NCBI RefSeq assembly: GCF_037914945.1
Contig: NZ_CP149787.1
Coordinates: 3,596,001-3,660,000 of the forward strand
Reading direction: 5' to 3'
From: Haloterrigena sp. KLK7
GTDB taxonomy: Archaea; Halobacteriota; Halobacteria; Halobacteriales; Natrialbaceae
DNA: 64,000 nucleotides
Shown: positions 16,457-25,168 of the stretch, piece by piece
How the letters are laid out: each line of letters begins with the position of its first letter
Numbering within the stretch: position 1 is the first letter of the stretch
Program-made: the position numbers and the translations under genes
Notes under the pieces: generated by a model
The model's input: only the letters and a program-made list of their open reading frames with translations
Database searches by the model: none
Told to the model about the DNA's origin: nothing

Positions 16457-17368
16457 ATGGCTACGAATCCCACCGGAACCGTTCTCGACGACGACCGGCT
16501 GCTCGAGCTCCGGGAAACGACGGCGACGGCGGCCTCGGAACTGGCCCTCGAGCTGACGCCGGTCGCCGAGTTCATGGACGCCGAGCCGGGCGACCGCGTC
16601 GACTGGGGCGTCGACGAGTACGAGGACGAGCCCATGCTCGTGATCAGCGGGATTCCGGAGCCCCAAACCGGCGACGCGCCGCACCCGCGCCAACTCCGCG
16701 AAGAGGGCGGTGAGATCGTCGCGCCCGTCCCCGATCCGCTGGTTCGCGCCGCCCCGCCGGAGGGGCTGGGGCTCGACCTCGCGTCCTACGACGCCGATCG
16801 GCCGCTGCTGTTCGACGCGATGACGGCCGCCGAGACGATCGGCCTCGTTCCGGTTCGGTTCGGCGACGGCGATCCGTACCGTCCCGAACCGCTGCCGGGG
16901 ACGCCCGACGACAGCGATCCCGTCGCGAAGGAGACTATCGCCCGCGAGCGCGACGGCGATCCGACCCCGCGACCCGAGACGATGGACGCGCCGATCGATC
17001 CACTCGTCTTCGACGACGTCATGGCCGATGCGCCGACCGACGTTCCCGCAGCCGACGTGATCGGGATTCTCGAGGGACTCGAGACCTACGACATCGTCGG
17101 CGCGGGCGACCACGTCGCCGGCAAACCGCCCCTGACGGTCGACGATCGAGCGGTGTGCCTGCTCGAGAACGAGGTGTGGACCGACCGAATCGCGCCGGCG
17201 CTCGAGTCGAACGACGTCGATGTCGACGCGGACGCGCTCGAGGTCGCACGGGAGAGCCACGAGCGACAGGCGCTGCGGCTGATCGACGCCGCGGACACCG
17301 ACGAGTACGGCGACCTCGTGACGACCTATCGACCCGTCGTCCTCGACGAACGCGATACCGCCGCGTGA
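16457..17368 (+). CDS. Unrecognised acidic protein
   Basis: A 303-residue soluble protein with a strong haloarchaeal acidic signature. It appears to have two parts. One is an N-terminal segment with possible short beta strands (EPMLVISGIPEPQTGDAPHP, LVRAAPPEGLGLDLASYD, GLVPVRFGDGDPYRPE). The other is a C-terminal helical domain (VFDDVMADAPTDVPAADVIG, ILEGLETYDIVGAGDHVAGK, then long helices with Glu/Ala/Leu). No P-loop, metal cluster, signal peptide or membrane segment is visible. The start ATG follows a GC-rich spacer with no clear TATA element. I do not recognise the family. The composition and codon use match the neighbours, so it is native rather than foreign. Confidence 0.7.
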   Translation: MATNPTGTVLDDDRLLELRETTATAASELALELTPVAEFMDAEPGDRVDWGVDEYEDEPMLVISGIPEPQTGDAPHPRQLREEGGEIVAPVPDPLVRAAPPEGLGLDLASYDADRPLLFDAMTAAETIGLVPVRFGDGDPYRPEPLPGTPDDSDPVAKETIARERDGDPTPRPETMDAPIDPLVFDDVMADAPTDVPAADVIGILEGLETYDIVGAGDHVAGKPPLTVDDRAVCLLENEVWTDRIAPALESNDVDVDADALEVARESHERQALRLIDAADTDEYGDLVTTYRPVVLDERDTAA

Positions 17369-17481
17369 ACGCTCACGAAATTTGAAAAACCTGGCCTGAG
17401 TGGGACGAGTTCAAACGCTGTCTCTCGGAGACAGGACAGCTGTAGTGACTGTATTCGATTTTGAACTATTATGAATACTTT

Positions 17482-17487
17482 CATATA
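17482..17487 (+). promoter_or_regulatory. TATA-like element of the serine hydrolase gene
   Basis: CATATA lies 24-29 bases before the ATG at 17511, within an AT-rich block that contrasts with the flanking GC-rich DNA. A second candidate, TTATAT at 17495-17500, would instead favour the ATG at 17532. Confidence 0.45.
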
Positions 17488-17510
17488 CGTCCGATTATAT
17501 GGTCTTCCTG

Positions 17511-18857
17511 ATGTCATCACAGAGGACTTCGATGGATCGACGACATGTGCTTGCGACGCTCGGTACGGTGGGGGCGACGCTTGCTACCGGTGCGTCGACG
17601 AGTGCAGCAGCGAGGGGAAGCGATGATCGATCCGAACGGGATTGGGGCAACGGGAAGGACGACCGCGACGACGCGGAGTCTGCGGTCCTGAAGACGGGAA
17701 CTGACCGAATCGAGGCGACCTTCGATCGGCAACTCGAACAGGAGCTCCATCACGGTGCGCAGCTGGCGGTCTACCGCGACGGGGAGTTCGTGGTCGATAC
17801 GGCCGGCGGAATCACCGGTCCGGACGGAGACGAAACGACAACGGAGACGCGTCACGTCCTGTTCTCGTGTACGAAACCGTACGCCGCGGCCTGTGTCCAC
17901 CTGCTGGCCGAGTGGGGAGAGCTCGACTACGACGACCGCGTCATCGAGCACTGGCCCGACTACGCCGAGGAGGGGACGCAGAAGGCGAAGACGACGATCC
18001 GACACGTGCTCTCGCACCAGGCGGGCGTTCCGGCCGTCGAAATCGACGGACAGGCCGGGAAGTGGGCCGATCCGGACGCGATCGCCGCGGGAATGGAGGC
18101 GGCCGAACCGGTCTACGAGCCGGGAACGGAGCCGAACTACCACACGCTCAGCTTCGGCTGGCTGGTCGGCGAGATCGTCCGGAAGGTCTCCGGCCGACGG
18201 ATCGACCGGTTCGCACGCGAGGAGCTCTTCGAACCGCTCGGAATGGAGAACACCAGCATCGGTCTCCCCGAAGGCGAGGAGGTCGACGTCGCCACGCTGG
18301 TCGGGTTCGAACCCTACGACCAGATCACGCCGCCCAGTTCGGGCGTCCAGTCCGGATCGAATCAGGACACCGCCGATAGTTTCAACAGCGACTTCGTCCA
18401 GCAGCAGGCGATCATCCCGGCGGCCAACGGGATCGGGACGGCCAGCGACATGCTCCGGTTCTACGCCTGTCTGCTGAACGACGGGAAGCTCGAGGGAACG
18501 CGTCTGTTCTCGCCCGAGACGATCGACGAGTGGACGTCGCTGCAGGCCGAGACCGCCGACGACATGAGCCGGGACGTCTCCGGTCGGTTCGCGATGGGCT
18601 TCTTCCTCGGCGGAGTCATCCAGAGCAACCTCGGCGTCACCGCGCCCCCGACCGCGTTCGGTCACGCCGGACTCGGCAGCAGCGTCGGCTGGGCCGACCC
18701 CGAGAACGACATCGCCTTCGCGTACGTCACGAACGGCATCCGCGAACGCACCGAACAGGACTTTCGCGTCGGGATGATGGGCGACACCGTCCGTCACGAA
18801 CTCAGCAACCAGACGTCACACCCGGGTCGCGGTCGCTCCTGGGGCCGCTGGTGGTAA
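17511..18857 (+). CDS. Tat-exported serine hydrolase (class C beta-lactamase family)
   Basis: A 448-residue protein of the beta-lactamase/EstB-like serine hydrolase family. The N-terminus has a twin-arginine signal (MDRRHVLATLGTVGATLATG, then an Ala-rich cleavage region), so it is exported folded to the cell surface. The nucleophile motif is SCTK within VLFSCTKPYAAACVHLLAEW. The Tyr motif is YHT within EPNYHTLSFGWLVGEIVRKV, and the HAGLGSS block near the C-terminus replaces the KTG triad. FEPLGMENTSIGL is also typical. This pattern fits an esterase or peptidase rather than a true beta-lactamase. Possible starts are 17499, 17511 and 17532; TATA spacing favours one of the last two. It is a single gene with no partner in the same operon. 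Confidence 0.88.
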   Translation: MSSQRTSMDRRHVLATLGTVGATLATGASTSAAARGSDDRSERDWGNGKDDRDDAESAVLKTGTDRIEATFDRQLEQELHHGAQLAVYRDGEFVVDTAGGITGPDGDETTTETRHVLFSCTKPYAAACVHLLAEWGELDYDDRVIEHWPDYAEEGTQKAKTTIRHVLSHQAGVPAVEIDGQAGKWADPDAIAAGMEAAEPVYEPGTEPNYHTLSFGWLVGEIVRKVSGRRIDRFAREELFEPLGMENTSIGLPEGEEVDVATLVGFEPYDQITPPSSGVQSGSNQDTADSFNSDFVQQQAIIPAANGIGTASDMLRFYACLLNDGKLEGTRLFSPETIDEWTSLQAETADDMSRDVSGRFAMGFFLGGVIQSNLGVTAPPTAFGHAGLGSSVGWADPENDIAFAYVTNGIRERTEQDFRVGMMGDTVRHELSNQTSHPGRGRSWGRWW

Positions 18858-19255
18858 GCGCCGCCACCGAACGCCGGTACCGAGCGCGACGACGGGACGC
18901 TACGCTGGCCCCCTGAACGCGACACGCTGACGATCGCCGTCGGCGGGCGCCAGTCGAGCCCTGTCGTCCCCGGACGTGGACGAATCGAACGATACCGACC
19001 TCGATACTCGAGGCCGACCGTCGCTATCGGGTCGTCCCGTCCCGCTTCGATTACGGACGGGTCGAACGGTCCGGTAGCAATTCGCGGACGTGAACCGATT
19101 CACACTCGAGAGCGGCGGCGCCGTCGGGGAACTGCGCTCGGCCGAACGGCGCTCGACGTCTTGTATCCACGTTCGTGCGTATTCGGTGGGCTTTTGAGAG
19201 GGGTTCTGCGCACGAATCCGAGGGTTGATTAGCCTCGCGGTCGCCCACTCGAGTA
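18858..19255. other. Intergenic region with no supported gene
   Basis: About 400 GC-rich bases between the serine hydrolase and folD. Short Arg-rich frames occur on both strands but lack acidic bias or recognisable motifs. GATTAG near 19225 is a weak candidate for the folD promoter. Confidence 0.4.
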
Positions 19256-20149
19256 ATGACCGAGATTATCGACGGCGACGCCGTCGCGAGCGAGATCCGA
19301 GACGACCTGACGGACGCGATCGAGACGCTCGCCGACGCCGGCGCGCGACCGGGGCTGGCGACCGTGCTGATGGGCGACGACCCCGCGAGTCAGACCTACG
19401 TCAACATGAAGCAACGCGACTGCGAGGAGGTCGGCATCGAGAGCTACCACGTCGACGTCGACGGGGACGCGTCTCCCGAGATGCTGTACGACGAAATCGC
19501 CGATCTCAACGCGAACGACGACGTCCACGGCTACATCGTCCAGGCGCCCGTTCCGGACCACGTCGACTACCGCGAGGTCATCCGCCGGGTCGACCCCGCC
19601 AAGGACGTCGACGGCTTCCACCCCGAGAACGTCGGCCGACTCGTCGCCGGTGACGCCCGGTTCCGCCCCTGTACCCCCCACGGCGTCCAGAAATTACTCG
19701 AGGCCGCCGACGTCGACACCGAAGGGAAGGACGTGACGATCGTCGGCCGCTCGGACATCGTCGGCAAGCCGCTGGCCAACCTGTTGATCCAGAAGGCCGA
19801 CGACGGCAACGCGACGGTGACGGTCTGTCACTCCCGAACGGACGACCTCGCGGAAAAGACTCGCAGCGCCGATATCGTCGTCGCCGCCGCCGGCGCGCCG
19901 GAGCTCGTCGACGGCTCGATGATCGGCGAGGACGCGGTCGTGATCGACGTCGGCGTCAACCGCGTCGACGCGGACACCGAGAAAGGGTACGAACTCGTCG
20001 GCGACGTCGAGTTCGAGAGCGCGAAGGAGCGAGCGAGCGCGATCACGCCCGTCCCTGGCGGCGTCGGCCCGATGACGCGCGCAATGTTGCTGTATAACAC
20101 GGTCAAGGCCGCGAGCCTGCAGGAAGACGTCGACGTCGACCTGCCCTGA
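19256..20149 (+). CDS. folD: Bifunctional methylenetetrahydrofolate dehydrogenase / methenyl cyclohydrolase
   Basis: A 297-residue FolD, oxidising 5,10-methylene-THF to methenyl-THF and hydrolysing it to 10-formyl-THF. The catalytic Tyr-x3-Lys pair is in SQTYVNMKQRDCEEVGIES. Other motifs are HGYIVQAPVPDHVD (usual consensus GILVQLPLP), PAKDVDGFHPENVGRL, PCTPHGVQKLL, the NAD(P)-binding GRSDIVGKPLANLL, and the C-terminal ITPVPGGVGPMTRAMLLYNT. It follows glyA on the same strand and connects to purine (purD) and thymidylate (thyA, folA) synthesis elsewhere in the window. Confidence 0.96.
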   Translation: MTEIIDGDAVASEIRDDLTDAIETLADAGARPGLATVLMGDDPASQTYVNMKQRDCEEVGIESYHVDVDGDASPEMLYDEIADLNANDDVHGYIVQAPVPDHVDYREVIRRVDPAKDVDGFHPENVGRLVAGDARFRPCTPHGVQKLLEAADVDTEGKDVTIVGRSDIVGKPLANLLIQKADDGNATVTVCHSRTDDLAEKTRSADIVVAAAGAPELVDGSMIGEDAVVIDVGVNRVDADTEKGYELVGDVEFESAKERASAITPVPGGVGPMTRAMLLYNTVKAASLQEDVDVDLP

Positions 20150-20215
20150 GAGCCGGCTTCCCGCTCGTTTACGTCGATTCCCCGCCGTTTCCCGTTTTCA
20201 CAGGCACAGTCTCGA

Positions 20216-20575
20216 TCACTGGCCGTTGGCCCCTTCGTCGAACCGGATCAGACCGCGTTCCTCGAGTTGCATGAGGAAGTGCGCGAGCGTCTCGTCGACG
20301 GGTTCGACCCGTTCCTCGTCGTGTTCGTCGGCGACGATCGCCGCGATTTCGGCGACGGTGTGGTCGCCGTCGCAGTGGCGCCAGACGGTCGTCCCGACGG
20401 CGTCGAGCGTGAGCGTCCGCTCTCGGCTCGTGCCGAAGAGGTCGAACAGGAACCGATCGAGTCGGTTTCGCGGCGATTTCGTCCAGGTGAGCGTGGCCCT
20501 CGAGTCGCCCTCGACGGTCGTCTCCGTCCAGTCGACGGCCCGGCTCGGAATCGCGGTCGGTCCGTGCTCGCTCAT
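20216..20575 (-). CDS. PqqD family protein
   Basis: A 119-residue protein with a PqqD/RRE-like wing-helix domain: residues about 40-110 carry LTLDAVGTTVWRHCDGDHTV, AEIAAIVADEHDEERVEPVD and LAHFLMQLEERGLIRFDEG. PqqD proteins and related RiPP-recognition elements bind a peptide and present it to a modifying enzyme; no radical-SAM or other modifying enzyme is adjacent here. Instead the start codon overlaps the stop of an OPT oligopeptide transporter (ATGA), so the two are translated together. Residues about 10-39 form an extra beta-rich N-terminus. The start at 20575 (MSEHGPTAIP) is the first in-frame ATG that does not run deep into the transporter gene. Confidence 0.85.
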   Translation of the reverse strand: MSEHGPTAIPSRAVDWTETTVEGDSRATLTWTKSPRNRLDRFLFDLFGTSRERTLTLDAVGTTVWRHCDGDHTVAEIAAIVADEHDEERVEPVDETLAHFLMQLEERGLIRFDEGANGQ

Positions 20576-22560
20576 CTGTCGACCGCGTCGGCCTCGGCGG
20601 TGCCGGGCGCGTTCCAGAGCACGCTGGCGGCGAAGAGGGCGACGAGCGCGACGAGCGCGACGCCGCCGAGGATCGTCTGCGTCTCGCCGCCGAGTCCGAG
20701 TGGGAACGGCGCGCCGTCGGCGTTCCCGGTACCGGTGATGTAGAGCGCGCCGATGACGATCCCCATGATCGCCTCGCCGGTAATGAGTCCGGCCGCGACG
20801 ATCCGGCCTCGAGCGGTCGCGTGGTCGGCGAGCGTTCCGTCCTCGTCGTCCCGTCGGGAGACGTACCGGTCGATCCCCCCGCGGAGCAGTCCGCCGAGGA
20901 AGATCGGCGTCGCGAGCGTGATCGGGAGGTAGATCCCGACCGCGAACGGCAGGACGGGGACGTCCATGAGGATCAGGACGCACGCGAAGACGGCGCCGAT
21001 GAGGATCATGCCCCACTGCGCGGTGCCCGTGAGGACGCCCTCGGAGATCAGCGCCATCATCCCGGCCTGTGGCGCGGGGATGGTCTCGCTTCCGATGCCG
21101 TAGGCCTGATGGAAGAAGTACAGAACCCAACCCGCGAACAGCGCCGACAGGGTGATCCCGATCACCTGCGCGAGCTGCTGGTTCCGGGGCGTCGCTCCGA
21201 GGAGGTAGCCCGTCTTGAGGTCCTGCGAGGTGTCGCCCGCGACCGCCGCGGCGATCGCCACGACCGAGGCCGTCACCAACACCACGACGGGGTCGGTGAC
21301 GCCGGTCGATCGCAGCGCCAGCGCGGCGATCAGGATCGTCGCCACGGCCATCCCGGAGACCGGGTTCGAGGAGCTGCCGACGACCCCGACCAGGTACGCC
21401 GAGACGGCGACGAAGAGGAACGCGGCGATCACGGCGATGAATCCGCCCAACAGGCCGACCTGGACCTGCGGGACGGCGACCAGCGCGAGCGCGATCAGGA
21501 CGGCCCCGACGACGACGACCCGCATCGGGAGGTCGCGCTGAGTGCGTTTCCGATCCTCGGTGGCGGCCGCCCCGGAGTTACGCACTTCCGCGGCGGCGGT
21601 GCCGAGCGCGTCCACGATCGTCCCGCGCATCGAGAGGATCGCGTAGAAGCCGCCGACGATCATGGCGCCCGCGCCGACGTAGCGGATGTACTCGTCCCAG
21701 ACCGCCTCGGCCTGGGCCATCAGCGTCGCGTCGGCGGCCGACTCCGGGACGAATCCGCCCGTGATGAGCAGCGGGATCAGCATCATCCAGGCGATCAGCC
21801 CGCCGCCGAAGACGTAGCCGGCGATCCGCGGGCCGATGATGTAGCCGACGCCGATCAGGGCGGGCGTGAAGTCGCCGCCGATGGCGAACCCGTCGGTCTC
21901 GCCCGCCGAGAACGCCGTCTGGATCGTCGTTCGGAAGGCGGCCATCCCGCTGGCCAGCCACATATAGACGAAGCTCACGAGGAACCCGAACGAGATGAGC
22001 TTCACGCCCTCGTCGCCGCGCGATCCGGCCTCGAGCACGTCGGCACACGCGGTCCCCTCCGGATAGGGGAGTTCCTCGTGTTTGTCGACGATGAGGTACC
22101 GGCGCATCGGGATCATAAAGAGGACCCCGAGCAGGCCGCCCAGAATCGCGACGATCGCGGTGCTGACGATGTCGATCGGTTGATCGAGGAACGTGACGCC
22201 GGCGATCGTAAAGATGACGCCGGCCGCCAGCGCCTCGCCCGCGGAGGTCATCGTCTGGACGATATTGTTCTCGAGGATCGTGCCGCCGATGCCGACCCGA
22301 CGAAGGCCGTAGAAGATCCCCATGCTGATGACGGCGGCCGGGATCGAGGCGCTGATCGTCATCCCCGAACGCATCCCGAGGTACATGTTCGCGGTCAACA
22401 TCACCACGTTGAGCGCGAGCCCGATCGCGACCGCCTTGATCGTGAGCTCGGCGACGCTCTTTCCCGCGGGAACGTACGGGGACGGTCCGTCCGTCGCCCC
22501 TTCGCGCGCTGTGCGACTGCCGCTCGCCTCCGATCGTTTCTCCGATGGTCCGTGTGCCAT
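20572..22560 (-). CDS. OPT family oligopeptide transporter
   Basis: A 662-residue polytopic membrane protein of the oligopeptide transporter (OPT) superfamily, which moves small peptides or metal chelates by proton or ion coupling. At least 14 hydrophobic segments are visible. Family blocks include AELTIKAVAIGLALNVVMLT, NMYLGMRSGMTISASIPAAV, ENNIVQTMTSAGEALAAGVI, GTACADVLEAG, GEAIMGIVIGA, and TSQDLKTGYLLGATPRNQQ with AQVIGI. The start at 22560 (MAHGPSEKRSEASG) gives a short polar cytoplasmic N-terminus; longer frames to 22827 are Arg/Ser-rich. A CTTATAC element at 22695-22701 on the reverse strand suggests a leader of about 110 nt. The PqqD-like gene is translationally coupled downstream. Confidence 0.92.
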   Translation of the reverse strand: MAHGPSEKRSEASGSRTAREGATDGPSPYVPAGKSVAELTIKAVAIGLALNVVMLTANMYLGMRSGMTISASIPAAVISMGIFYGLRRVGIGGTILENNIVQTMTSAGEALAAGVIFTIAGVTFLDQPIDIVSTAIVAILGGLLGVLFMIPMRRYLIVDKHEELPYPEGTACADVLEAGSRGDEGVKLISFGFLVSFVYMWLASGMAAFRTTIQTAFSAGETDGFAIGGDFTPALIGVGYIIGPRIAGYVFGGGLIAWMMLIPLLITGGFVPESAADATLMAQAEAVWDEYIRYVGAGAMIVGGFYAILSMRGTIVDALGTAAAEVRNSGAAATEDRKRTQRDLPMRVVVVGAVLIALALVAVPQVQVGLLGGFIAVIAAFLFVAVSAYLVGVVGSSSNPVSGMAVATILIAALALRSTGVTDPVVVLVTASVVAIAAAVAGDTSQDLKTGYLLGATPRNQQLAQVIGITLSALFAGWVLYFFHQAYGIGSETIPAPQAGMMALISEGVLTGTAQWGMILIGAVFACVLILMDVPVLPFAVGIYLPITLATPIFLGGLLRGGIDRYVSRRDDEDGTLADHATARGRIVAAGLITGEAIMGIVIGALYITGTGNADGAPFPLGLGGETQTILGGVALVALVALFAASVLWNAPGTAEADAVDR

Positions 22561-22910
22561 AGTGAGTGTGTCCGACGTCCCTATCGTGGATCGGTCGCGT
22601 CGACCGAGCGACGGCGCTCGCGACGGTATCGGTCCGCCAGAACTCGAGTCGAGCGGGGACGTTTCGGACGACCGTACCGGAGCTAACCAATGGGGGTATA
22701 AGAGTGATAAGATTTTCACCAGACCGATCGGATATCTAATGCTCAGCGAGCGCGTTGGAGAGTCGATCGAACGCGCGGATCGAATCGTTCGATACGGCGA
22801 GCGGTCGGCGAGCGCTCTCGACCGCACCGCGGGCGGGCGCTCGGTGGCTTGAGTTCCGTCGCGTCAGCGTCGTCGATTCCATCACGCCCCGCTGTCGAGG
22901 GCCGCCGCGC
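22561..22910. other. Spacer upstream of the OPT gene
   Basis: About 350 bases between the DUF7117-like gene and the OPT transporter, both on the minus strand. It contains the TATA-like CTTATAC (reverse, 22695-22701) inside an AT-rich block at 22690-22740, and no convincing gene. Confidence 0.45.
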
Positions 22911-23657
22911 TCAGTCCCCGAACCGGCCGTCCTCGGCCCCGGTTCCGAACTCGAGATCCTCGAGACGGTCCTGCGCGCGCGTAAACGCCAGTTCGTCGCC
23001 GCGCAGACCGTTCGCCAGGTCGCGGGCGGCCTCGACCAGTCGGTCGGCGGTCCGAGGATCGACGTCGCCGTCGAGCATCCGGATTCGGGTGACGTGTTCG
23101 CCGAGCGTCTCGAGGGCGCCGCGCTCGGCGGCCGTCAGGTCGCGGTCGTCGGCCCAGGTGCGGACGTCCCGGCGGTAGTCGCGGACGGCGTTCGCGGCGG
23201 CGAGGCCGCGGGCCGCTCGCAGGCTCGGCGGCACCTCCGCGGCGGGCGGCCGCCCACCGTCGTCCGCGTCCCGGAGCAGCGAGAGGAAGTAGAGTTCCTC
23301 CCGTTCCCCGAGGTCGATATCCCGGCGGACGACGTCGGCGACGTGGAGGAGTTCGTTCGCGGCCAGGTAGTCGTCGTCGAGCTCTCGGAGCGTGCCCGCG
23401 TTGACGAAGCCGCGCCGCCGAACGTACTCGCGACACTCCTCGCGGGCCCGATCGGCGAGGTCGTCGATCGGCTGGTCGTCGATGGCGTTGCGGACCGCCG
23501 TGAGGTCGAACCCAACCCGTAGATCGGTGTGTTCGGTGCGGTCGTCGACGCCGACGCTGTGGAGGCTCCCGCAGGCGGGACAGCCGACGCTGCCGGTCTC
23601 GTAGTACGACCACCGCGTCCCACACTCCTTGCACTCGCGCTCGCCCCTGATCTTCAT
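22911..23657 (-). CDS. Zinc-ribbon TFIIB-like N-terminal protein (DUF7117-like)
   Basis: A 248-residue protein. Residues about 6-35 hold a TFIIB-type zinc ribbon (CKEC ... CPAC, GTRWSYYETGSVGCPACGSL). The remainder is helical and acidic: REECREYVRRRGFVNAGTLR, AANELLHVADVVRRDIDLGE, a SLRAARGLAAANAVRDYRRD block, and an Asp-rich C-terminus. No HTH or cyclin repeat is visible, so it is not a general transcription factor. It resembles a haloarchaeal-specific family that I believe is DUF7117. Start choice: the ATG at 23657 puts the ribbon near the N-terminus; an upstream ATG at 23690 adds 11 non-acidic residues. The role is unknown. Confidence 0.75.
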   Translation of the reverse strand: MKIRGERECKECGTRWSYYETGSVGCPACGSLHSVGVDDRTEHTDLRVGFDLTAVRNAIDDQPIDDLADRAREECREYVRRRGFVNAGTLRELDDDYLAANELLHVADVVRRDIDLGEREELYFLSLLRDADDGGRPPAAEVPPSLRAARGLAAANAVRDYRRDVRTWADDRDLTAAERGALETLGEHVTRIRMLDGDVDPRTADRLVEAARDLANGLRGDELAFTRAQDRLEDLEFGTGAEDGRFGD

Positions 23658-24031
23658 GGCCGGGCCTACGCGCGGGCGACCCAAAATCACACCGGAGTCG
23701 ACCGAACACTGCCACGATGGCCGACCGTTTCACGGCCGAAACGAGAGATCACCGGTGAAACAGTAGACGGCGTTCCGTTCGGGCGATCGGGGCGACCTCC
23801 CGGCGTCCGGATCCGGACGGTCCCAGCGCCTCGAGCGAGTGCGTCTGTAGCCGGCGCTCTCACAGCCGCGGGCGGGCGAAATCGCGATAGTCTCGGCAGC
23901 TACCGTCGGATTACCCGTCGACGGTGCGAAACTGATGACGATCACGAGCCGCTAGCCGTCGTTCAATAGGTCATTAACGGACGGCAGTTGCAGGCCATAC
24001 TGCAACCACCGGGAACGTCCTTCTCAGGAAT
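23658..24031. other. Divergent intergenic region
   Basis: About 370 bases between two divergent genes. CATACT at 23996-24001 is a candidate promoter element about 31-36 bases before the lipoprotein ATG. I see no gene in the rest. Confidence 0.4.
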
Positions 24032-24751
24032 ATGTCCGATTCAGAACTCAACCGACGCAAGTTCGTCGCCGCGACAGGTACCGCAGGTGCGCTCGTACTC
24101 GCCGGCTGTGCGGATAGCGGACCCGGTGGCGGCAACAACTCGAGCGAAAACGGAGAGGAGACGGACGACACCGGAGCCGGGAACGAGACAGGAGATACCG
24201 GGTCCGAAGACGAGACGTATGCCCTGACGGTCACCGTCGAGGACGACCAGGCAGAACCCGTCGAAGGGGCGACCGTCACCCTCGAGCAGGCCGGCAGCGG
24301 AATGCTCGGCGGCAACGGCGGGGAGAACGAATCCAACGAGTCCAACGAATCCGACGGCGGCATGCTCGGCGGCAACGGCGAGGAGAACGAATCCAACGAG
24401 TCCGACGGCGGCCTGCTCGGCGAGGGGAACGAGTCCAACGAATCCGGTAACGAATCCGGCAACGAAAGCGAAGACGGCGGACTCGGCACCAGCGAGGACG
24501 AGTGGCCGCGAGAAGAGGAGACCGACGAGAACGGCGAAGTCGAGTTCGACGAACTCGAGGACGGCGAGTACACCGTCACGGCCGAGAACGAGGGAGAGGA
24601 AGCCGAGGACGACGTCGAGATCGACGGCGGCGACGAGGAAGTGACGCTGACGCTCGGCGAAGACGGCGGCATGGGTAACGAGACCGAAGACAACGAGTCC
24701 AACGACTCCAACGACTCCGACAACGAGTCCGACGACGGACTCGGGCTCTGA
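24032..24751 (+). CDS. Tat lipoprotein with Ig-like domain and Asn-Glu-Ser repeats
   Basis: A 239-residue exported lipoprotein. The signal has RRKF followed by AATGTAGALVLAGC, a Tat signal with a lipobox, so Cys26 is the predicted lipid-anchored residue. The mature chain starts a carboxypeptidase-regulatory/Ig-like domain (YALTVTVEDDQAEPVEGATV TLEQ) that resumes at TDENGEVEFDELEDGEYTVT. Between these halves (about 95-165) sits a Gly/Asn/Glu/Ser repeat, GGMLGGNGEENESNESDGG and variants, and a second NES-rich tail ends the protein. There are at least fifteen N-X-S/T sequons, so heavy N-glycosylation is likely. A host-cell or surface binding role is conceivable, but the sequence does not show it. 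Confidence 0.85.
   Translation: MSDSELNRRKFVAATGTAGALVLAGCADSGPGGGNNSSENGEETDDTGAGNETGDTGSEDETYALTVTVEDDQAEPVEGATVTLEQAGSGMLGGNGGENESNESNESDGGMLGGNGEENESNESDGGLLGEGNESNESGNESGNESEDGGLGTSEDEWPREEETDENGEVEFDELEDGEYTVTAENEGEEAEDDVEIDGGDEEVTLTLGEDGGMGNETEDNESNDSNDSDNESDDGLGL
24300..24470 (+). repeat. In-frame repeats encoding GGNGEENESNESDGG units
   Basis: Two long copies and one shorter, diverged copy of a unit of roughly 50 bases encode MLGGNG/EENESNESDGG. They lie inside the lipoprotein gene, keep frame and use GAA/GAG and TCC/TCG variants, so they are coding repeats rather than a CRISPR array. Confidence 0.6.
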
Positions 24752-25168
24752 TCGGACGGACTCGGTCGTCTGGCGGCGCGGAGCGGTATCCGTCAGGAAC
24801 CGATCGATCGCAGCCGTCGTGTCCCATCGTTTTTCGAAGCGCTCGTCGCGGAGCGACGGCTCCGCGACCAGTCTCGACCGTCTCCGGTCGACCGATCGCC
24901 TGCCGCAACCGGTTCGTAAACCGTTGTCGCCCGCAAATCGCAGCCTTATCGACGAAAGCGTCGGCCCCGCGTGACACTCGTCGTCCCAATCCCCAGTTAC
25001 CGTCCGGACCGTCGATCGCTCGAGACCGAGCTGACTGACGCGCTCGAACGGACAGTCGGCGCTGTACCGATCGTAGCGCCCCGTCACGGCCCGTGAATTG
25101 CCGTTCGGATGACGGATCGAACCCCGCTCGGCGACCGTTTTTTCCCTTCTGCGCGTCTAGTGGGGAGC
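24752..25168. other. Intergenic region with a 10-bp hairpin
   Basis: About 417 bases. A perfect hairpin, GTCGCGGAGC GACG GCTCCGCGAC, lies at 24845-24868, and GTTTTTT at 25137-25143 precedes the next gene. No coding frame with haloarchaeal composition is present. Confidence 0.45.

Noticed and set aside
21578-22690. Long frames antisense or frame-shifted to the OPT transporter
   Set aside because: They are Arg/His/Asp-rich shadows of a well-recognised polytopic protein.
24300-24470. The lipoprotein repeat region taken as a CRISPR-like array
   Set aside because: The repeats keep one reading frame, are adjacent without spacers and encode the NES/GGNG motif; no cas genes are in the window.
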